Part shown: positions 20,001 through 22,323 of the stretch, piece by piece
How positions within the stretch are numbered: position 1 is the first letter of the stretch
How the letters are laid out: the number at the start of each line of letters is the position of its first letter
Assembly (NCBI RefSeq): GCF_000003605.2
Contig: NW_003120422.1
Location: 181,650 to 203,972, forward strand
DNA from: Saccoglossus kowalevskii
Taxonomy: Eukaryota; Hemichordata; Enteropneusta; Harrimaniidae
Length of the DNA stretch: 22,323 bases
Reading direction: 5' to 3'
Translations under genes and position numbers: made by a program
The notes under the pieces: generated by a model
What the model was told of the DNA's origin: nothing
Databases searched by the model: none
The model's input: the letters and a program-made list of their open reading frames with translations, nothing else

Positions 20001-20292
20001 TCAATATTTCTGGAAATGCACCATAATTTTGGAGCCAACTGACACAATTTAGGCCAATTTTCAGTTTTTGTCCAAAAATGTGCCCATTTCTATTTTTTGA
20101 GTGAACGGGTGGTGAAAAGGTACAGTAACACTACTTGCTTTGTATTTCAGAGATTCCAGTGATGAAGAACCTCTGCTTGTAATAGATAAAGATAAAGATA
20201 AAGCCGCCGGGAGTGCAGATGACAGTGCTTCAGATTATGAATATTCCGATACTGATGATGATGAATATGATGACGATGACGATGATGATTGA
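8388..20292 (+). CDS. DCST1/DCST2: DC-STAMP domain-containing protein, DCST1/DCST2 type, with C-terminal RING (13 coding exons, 745 aa)
   Basis: Thirteen exons join in one frame to 745 codons; human family members are of similar size (roughly 700-780 aa). The N-terminus is cytoplasmic-looking and rich in Lys, Arg and Cys. Hydrophobic segments follow at about 65-88, 95-113 and 117-146, then an ectodomain with paired cysteines (exons 3-4), hydrophobic segments near 290-305, 358-378 and 438-460, the conserved FDNCYIT and LPLRRME motifs (exon 7) and the basic motif RLRRVVAAYYYPQRE (exon 10). Residues 641-683 form a RING-like C4C4 set (Cys 641, 644, 659, 664, 669, 672, 680, 683), followed by an Asp/Glu-rich tail. 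DCST1, DCST2, fly sneaky and worm SPE-42/SPE-49 act in sperm at or around gamete fusion; DCST1 is also reported as a ubiquitin ligase. Family membership is firm, but DCST1 or DCST2 cannot be decided here. An in-frame TGA two codons before the ATG supports this start. Confidence 0.92.
9515..10140 (+). repeat. Dispersed repeat R1, copy 2, split by an insertion
   Basis: The parts to 9626 and from 10018 align with 190-400 in order. The 391 bases between them are absent from copy 1. The repeat ends about 10 bases before the exon 2 acceptor, so it may contribute to the branch-point and polypyrimidine region. Confidence 0.75.
9627..10017. mobile_element. hAT-like MITE with perfect 24-bp terminal inverted repeats
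   Basis: The element starts CAGAGGTACATTACTTGGGG (24-bp arm 9627-9650) and ends with the exact reverse complement at 9994-10017. It is flanked by the direct repeat GTACAGA (9620-9626 and 10018-10024). The arms continue as an imperfect inverted repeat further in. CAG-type termini and a 7-8 bp target duplication fit the hAT superfamily. There is no coding capacity, so it is non-autonomous. The perfect arms and flanks suggest a fairly recent insertion. Confidence 0.93.
10153..10323 (+). CDS. DCST1/DCST2: DCST exon 2
   Basis: The acceptor is ACTCTGTAG and the donor GTAAGC. It encodes the end of a membrane segment and the family-typical GPMANINNNL stretch with a following SQACGSAL cysteine. It is 171 bases with phase 1 at both ends. 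A dispersed repeat (R1 copy 2) ends immediately upstream of the acceptor. Confidence 0.92.
10324..11313 (+). other. DCST intron 2
   Basis: A 990-base intron whose main feature is the compound ATT microsatellite at about 10872-11066. Nothing else was recognised. Confidence 0.85.
10872..11066. repeat. Compound ATT microsatellite
   Basis: A near-perfect TTA run of 89 bases (10922-11010) is bordered on both sides by the same interruption, GATTTTTATTAATTTTTATT. A shorter TTA run and an inverted AAT run end the array. The layout suggests that the interruption was duplicated with the array. Confidence 0.95.
11314..11415 (+). CDS. DCST1/DCST2: DCST exon 3
   Basis: The exon lies between the acceptor GATTATTCAG and the donor GTAAGT. 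Its 102 bases encode a charged, helical-looking stretch rich in Val and Glu (residues about 188-221), likely coiled-coil-like ectodomain. Phase 1 at both ends. Confidence 0.85.
11416..12352 (+). other. DCST intron 3
   Basis: Intron of 937 bases with no recognised element. A long open frame (11849-12352) covers its second half but has no domain, contains a T-rich tract and a G12 run (12175-12186), and stops at the exon 4 acceptor, so it is taken as chance. Confidence 0.8.
12175..12186. repeat. G12 homopolymer
   Basis: Twelve consecutive G residues lie in intron 3. The exact length is likely to be unreliable in assembly. Confidence 0.9.
12353..12544 (+). CDS. DCST1/DCST2: DCST exon 4 (cysteine-bearing ectodomain)
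   Basis: The acceptor is AATTACCTAG and the donor GTAAGT. It encodes residues about 222-285 with cysteines in KCNEKMGAPETLC, KKCKR, IACG and NVCAV, the pattern of the family's extracellular loop. 192 bases, phase 1 at both ends. Confidence 0.9.
12598..12714. mobile_element. Foldback element, 26-bp terminal arms
   Basis: The arms 12598-12623 and 12689-12714 are inverted copies matching at 23 of 26 positions (core CTGAGTACAGTCC). Imperfect pairing continues inward, so almost all of the 117 bases could form one hairpin. It resembles a miniature foldback element; the target duplication is unclear. A structured intronic RNA is an alternative. Confidence 0.75.
12764..12927. mobile_element. MITE family M1, copy 2
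   Basis: The borders are TTGA (12764-12767, a mutated TTAA) and TTAA (12924-12927). The termini AAGTGGGAGGGTCGTCACCT and, read from the right, AAGCGGGGGAGTCGTCACCT are inverted copies of about 28 bases. The interior is very similar to copy 3. The left arm contains TGCGCACGCGCG (12786-12797), a full match to the NRF1 consensus. Confidence 0.9.
13348..13413 (+). CDS. DCST1/DCST2: DCST exon 5 (short hydrophobic exon)
   Basis: Only 66 bases, encoding one hydrophobic stretch that starts IGKLFCLIPGAIVG. The acceptor is TTATTTCAG; the donor is GTATTT, weaker than its neighbours. Phase 1 at both ends lets it join exons 4 and 6, but the frame would also hold without it. Confidence 0.75.
13414..14534 (+). 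other. DCST intron 5, with a possible reverse-strand LTR remnant
   Basis: The part from about 13840 differs in texture from neighbouring introns, with C-rich and purine-rich runs. On the minus strand it has TGTTAGAAAT at its start (14516 downwards) and AATAAA (complement at 14176-14181), the order expected in an LTR. No matching CA end, target duplication or polypurine tract was found, so this is only suggestive. Confidence 0.3.
14535..14748 (+). CDS. DCST1/DCST2: DCST exon 6
   Basis: The acceptor is GTTCTCACAG and the donor GTAAGT. It encodes an ectodomain ending (residues 308-357, with candidate N-glycosylation sites NFS and NTS) and a hydrophobic membrane segment near 358-378. The exon ends in phase 2. 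Confidence 0.92.
14749..15062 (+). other. DCST intron 6
   Basis: A 314-base intron. Nothing was recognised beyond splice signals. Confidence 0.85.
15063..15220 (+). CDS. DCST1/DCST2: DCST exon 7 (start of the DC-STAMP-like domain)
   Basis: The acceptor is TTTTTTATAG and the donor GTAAGT. It carries the conserved motifs RFDNCYIT and TILPLRRMERG, the best-conserved block of the family. The open frame extends upstream of the acceptor, but that part is intron. Confidence 0.93.
15221..15713 (+). other. DCST intron 7
   Basis: A 493-base intron. Nothing was recognised; the short open frame at 15319-15516 shows no domain. Confidence 0.85.
15714..15878 (+). CDS. DCST1/DCST2: DCST exon 8
   Basis: The acceptor is TTTTGTAG and the donor GTAAGT. 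It encodes residues about 432-486 with a long hydrophobic segment around LVLWFAQGLWTALIM. 165 bases, phase 1 at both ends. Confidence 0.9.
15879..17012 (+). other. DCST intron 8
   Basis: An 1134-base AT-rich intron. Overlapping open frames near 15850-16240 on both strands have no recognisable features, and no repeat structure was seen. Confidence 0.8.
17013..17180 (+). CDS. DCST1/DCST2: DCST exon 9
   Basis: The acceptor is TTTGTGCCTAG and the donor GTACGT. It encodes the family-like VDGEGLLADLYR and a KCLPMARP ending. 168 bases, phase 1 at both ends. Confidence 0.92.
17441..17601. mobile_element. MITE family M1, copy 3, with intact TTAA flanks
   Basis: TTAA lies at both borders (17441-17444 and 17598-17601). 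The termini AGGGGGAGGGTCGTT and, from the right, AGTGGGGGAGTCTTA are inverted. The left arm carries TGCGCACGCGCG (17463-17474). The core is very close to copy 2, with a few small deletions. There is no coding capacity. Confidence 0.9.
17804..17815. promoter_or_regulatory. NRF1-type palindrome in DCST intron 9
   Basis: CGCGCATGCGCA is a full match to the NRF1 consensus YGCGCAYGCGCR. It lies outside the MITE, 200 bases downstream of it, in a CpG-containing patch. Whether it is bound is unknown. Confidence 0.4.
18105..18345 (+). CDS. DCST1/DCST2: DCST exon 10 (last membrane segment, basic motif)
   Basis: The acceptor is AATATTCAG and the donor GTAAGT. It encodes the last hydrophobic segment and then the hallmark RLRRVVAAYYYPQRERER, followed by a Lys/Arg-rich cytoplasmic linker. 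The exon ends in phase 2. Confidence 0.94.
18346..19284 (+). other. DCST intron 10, nothing recognised
   Basis: A 939-base, strongly AT-rich intron without repeats or conserved open frames that I can recognise. Confidence 0.85.
19285..19412 (+). CDS. DCST1/DCST2: DCST exon 11 (first half of the RING)
   Basis: The acceptor is TTTTCATCAG and the donor GTAATC. It encodes Cys 641, 644, 659 and 664 of the C4C4 RING, with 14 residues between the first and second pairs. A separate Cys634 lies before them. Confidence 0.92.
19413..20150 (+). other. DCST introns 11 and 12, flanking exon 12
   Basis: Intron 11 is 19413-19709 and intron 12 is 19810-20150, with exon 12 between them. Neither contains a recognised element. 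Confidence 0.85.
19710..19809 (+). CDS. DCST1/DCST2: DCST exon 12 (second half of the RING)
   Basis: The acceptor is GTGCTTCAG and the donor GTAAAT. It encodes Cys 669, 672, 680 and 683, in the pattern C-x2-C-x7-C-x2-C, and then the start of the acidic tail. It is too short to show as a stand-alone open frame. Confidence 0.92.
20151..20292 (+). CDS. DCST1/DCST2: DCST exon 13 (acidic C-terminal tail)
   Basis: The acceptor is GTATTTCAG and the stop is TGA at 20290-20292. It encodes an acidic low-complexity tail with a KD repeat (three GATAAA hexamers at 20185-20202) and a final run of seven Asp codons. The repeats make its length prone to vary between individuals. Confidence 0.88.
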
Positions 20293-20542
20293 AATGATAC
20301 TAGTCATATATGAATAGCATCGAGTAACTGATTCATTAATTATTTATTAGATTTACCAAAAAGTCTTAACTTAGCTGCAAAGTATACATCATAAGGTCTG
20401 CATCATATTTATCAACCGTATGGGAGATACACGCTACAACGCTTGTGCAACCGACCTGCACTTCCCGAGTCGCCATTTTCGGACAAGTGTATGCTTCGAC
20501 ATATCAGTACAGTATATATAACATGGGACAGATAACACACCA

Positions 20543-20553
20543 GGGGGGGGGGG
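20543..20553. repeat. G11 homopolymer
   Basis: Eleven consecutive G residues lie 250 bases after the DCST stop codon, before the first candidate AATAAA. If transcribed they would lie in the 3' UTR. Confidence 0.9.
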
Positions 20554-20564
20554 CTTAGTTGAAA

Positions 20565-20570
20565 AATAAA
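20565..20570 (+). terminator. Candidate proximal poly(A) signal for the DCST gene
   Basis: AATAAA lies 272 bases after the stop. No clear GT-rich element follows within 40 bases, so its use is uncertain. Confidence 0.4.
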
Positions 20571-21039
20571 TGTCAGAGCATACGCAAGTCTCCAGGAAGT
20601 GACGACAGAGCTTTGATGCAAATATCGTTGAGAGAGTGTTATATGTTGCCGTTGTAACTATTGTAGTGGACGCGGGACACTATTTGTGACTCGCAATCAT
20701 TTGTACCATAGGTTTGTGCAGCTAATTCACCTGTTTTACTAAGCTGTCTTTAGTCTAGGAATTGACAGACATGCAAGAGTACAAGTGCGATTTATAAGTG
20801 AATTAAAGCACATTTTCGGACCATAAAGTAAAATAGTTACTGTTATGTATGTATTATGTACATGTGACCAATAACGCCCATATTGAATTACCACCAATTT
20901 ATTACATATCATCCTGAAATTTAAATGTTCTATCTACATACAATTTTAAATAAGTAATGTATCCAGTGCTGAACACTTGTGGGTGTCCATTCATCACGAT
21001 TGTGTACGCCTAGCAGTCGATTTTAGATTTTGGTTTTCA

Positions 21040-21045
21040 AATAAA
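21040..21045 (+). terminator. Candidate distal poly(A) signal for the DCST gene
   Basis: AATAAA is followed directly by TGTGCG and a run of T residues, a good downstream element. Use of this site would give a 3' UTR of about 770 bases. Confidence 0.45.
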
Positions 21046-21952
21046 TGTGCGTTTTTTTTTAATCATCTAATCAAATATTGTAAGAGACTAATGTTGCCTA
21101 TCCTGAACGTGATATTGTAATTCTTTGTAACGTTTCCATTAGGTAAGTGATTAATCAAGTAACTCAGTTTCCCCTTCAGTAGCATCAATGTTGAGGCCAT
21201 CTAATCAACTACCTTTTATTGTTGACACTGTTCACCAAATTGCCAGCCTTCATACATTTTGTTGTAACTAGTCGCCTGCATAGCTAAGCATTCAGCCAAT
21301 TGCCTGTCACAGTTGCATAGCGACGACTTGCACCTTGCACTCGGACCACCACCGTAGTCATCTGAGGATTCTAAACAAAAGGAACATATCACATTGATTT
21401 GCTTGGCTTCGTTTTCATCACACTAACGTTTTATTGACTGTGTGTAAAACGCCATTGTCATCACGCAGCGATGTGCCTTTGACGCGCGCGTGCATAAAAA
21501 AAATGTCCCACAGTCACAAGTACAATGAAGAAGCCACTAATTTGTTGCGTGTATCAAACTAATCGCCGTATGCCTGTGGGGTGGGGGTGGGGTATTTTGA
21601 CCGTTGACATATTGTATTTGTTTAGACAGAATGTAAAATTGTGACACATTGGAGAACACTTAGTTGGCCTCTTTCGCCATGTCTAATGTGGTCATTGATA
21701 CTTATTCTATCACGAAAAAAAAAAAAAAAACTGTTTTATTATCTTCTGTATATGTATGTCAAGACTTACTGCACTCGATCTTTGCACTGTCAGAGCGACA
21801 ACCGTCGTGTTCGTATTCGTATCCCTCCAGGTAAACTGACATGGTGAGGCACTGGTCTTCTTGTAAGCCTCCATAACATTCATCGTGAGATTGACAGCAC
21901 CTGTGTTTGACAGATGAAGTCAAGAATACTGTAGTATATTATTCTTAGGTTC

Positions 21953-22103
21953 TGTAATATACCAGATCGTCGCTCTTACTGCTATAAATTAGAGGACTCA
22001 AATCAGAATTGAATCGTTACACGGAAGGAGACTTTATTTACCAAAACTCGCAACCAGGCTGTACCCAGCATGCAATACGCCTAGGCAAACCCAATACATT
22101 ACA
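21953..22103 (-). mobile_element. LTR of a minus-strand retrotransposon
   Basis: The 151-base segment begins TGTAATATACC and ends CAATACATTACA, so its ends are TG..CA and inverted copies of one another. On the minus strand it carries AATAAA (complement at 22033-22038). Just beyond it, at 22104-22119, is the complement of a purine-rich tract (minus strand CAAGAAAAGGAGGGA), placed exactly where a polypurine tract precedes a 3' LTR. A short LTR of this kind is known from Ty3/gypsy elements, including the Mag clade. The family assignment is inference. Confidence 0.75.
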
Positions 22104-22323
22104 TCCCTCCTTTTCTTGAATGAAAAACACACATGTACTATGTTTGGCTTAACGATATGTTTGAAACCAGTTCACATGTTTTGTTACATAAAGTACAGAA
22201 ATTAACAGAAACATAACATCAACGTTCAAGTAAATTTCAAAACAGTAAAATATTGTATCACAGTGTTCATCGAACTAAATATTGCTTTGCTATCAGTTCA
22301 TGGTGAAATCGGTAAACTTGATG
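22104..22323 (-). mobile_element. Polypurine tract and 3' internal end of the retrotransposon, cut by the window edge
   Basis: The polypurine tract abuts the LTR, and the rest should be the element's internal 3' non-coding region running in from the right edge. No gag or pol domain can be recognised in the 200 bases visible. Confidence 0.5.

Larger units (their letters stand above)
20293..21952. other. DCST 3' UTR and downstream flank
   Basis: No further gene was recognised. Candidate poly(A) signals lie at 20565-20570, 20802-20807 (ATTAAA) and 21040-21045. A G11 run (20543-20553), a G-rich stretch near 21578-21594 and an A16 run (21715-21730) are present. Open frames up to 70 codons show nothing family-like. 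Confidence 0.65.

Noticed and set aside
21578..21594. G-quadruplex in a GGGG-T-GGGGG-T-GGGG stretch
   Set aside because: Only three clear G-tracts are present; a fourth would require splitting the G5 run or a distant tract.
1..22323. CRISPR arrays, tRNA or rRNA genes, and prokaryotic operons
   Set aside because: No regularly spaced short repeats with unique spacers, no tRNA-like box pair with a cloverleaf and no rRNA segments were seen; the gene structure is eukaryotic.

Overview
The window is nuclear DNA of an invertebrate animal. The genes are split by introns with GT..AG borders, start with no ribosome binding site, and are followed by AATAAA signals. The surroundings are AT-rich and hold microsatellites, small terminal-inverted-repeat elements, a minisatellite and an LTR. 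The two gene families and the density of small DNA transposons would suit a marine invertebrate such as a lancelet or other invertebrate deuterostome, or a lophotrochozoan. The species cannot be fixed from the sequence alone.

Two protein-coding genes were reconstructed exon by exon; both lie on the + strand and both keep one frame through every junction. Gene 1 (2058-5654, 4 coding exons, 160 aa) is a secreted group I-type phospholipase A2 with a signal peptide, a propeptide ending in RVRR, the calcium loop, the His-Asp catalytic pair and 14 cysteines in group IB-like spacing. It has a compact promoter: a full CRE palindrome (1883-1890) and a TATA box (1922-1929). A poly(A) signal lies 9 bases after the stop. 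Gene 2 (8388-20292, 13 coding exons, 745 aa) is a DC-STAMP-domain protein of the DCST1/DCST2 (sneaky / SPE-42 / SPE-49) family. It is a multipass membrane protein ending in a C4C4 RING-like domain and a strongly acidic tail. Family members are sperm membrane proteins needed for fertilisation, and vertebrate DCST1 is also described as an E3 ubiquitin ligase.

Layout: 1-1860 is non-coding and holds diverged copies of two dispersed repeats. The promoter follows at 1880-2057. The PLA2 gene occupies 2058-5670; its intron 1 carries a hairpin and a 51-bp minisatellite. The intergenic stretch 5670-8190 holds one TTAA-flanked MITE, a repeat copy and an (AAT)19 tract. The DCST gene fills 8388-20292; its introns carry a nested hAT-like MITE (intron 1), a compound ATT microsatellite (intron 2), a foldback element and second MITE copy (intron 4), a possible reverse-strand LTR remnant (intron 5) and a third MITE copy with NRF1-type motifs (intron 9). 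The 3' flank, 20293-22323, holds candidate poly(A) signals and ends in a reverse-oriented LTR with its polypurine tract, so a retrotransposon probably continues beyond the right edge.

No RNA genes, CRISPR arrays or operons are seen. The two genes are separate transcription units and nothing shows that they work together. If the PLA2 proves to be a sperm or digestive enzyme, the CRE-TATA promoter and the neighbouring sperm-fusion gene would be worth comparing.
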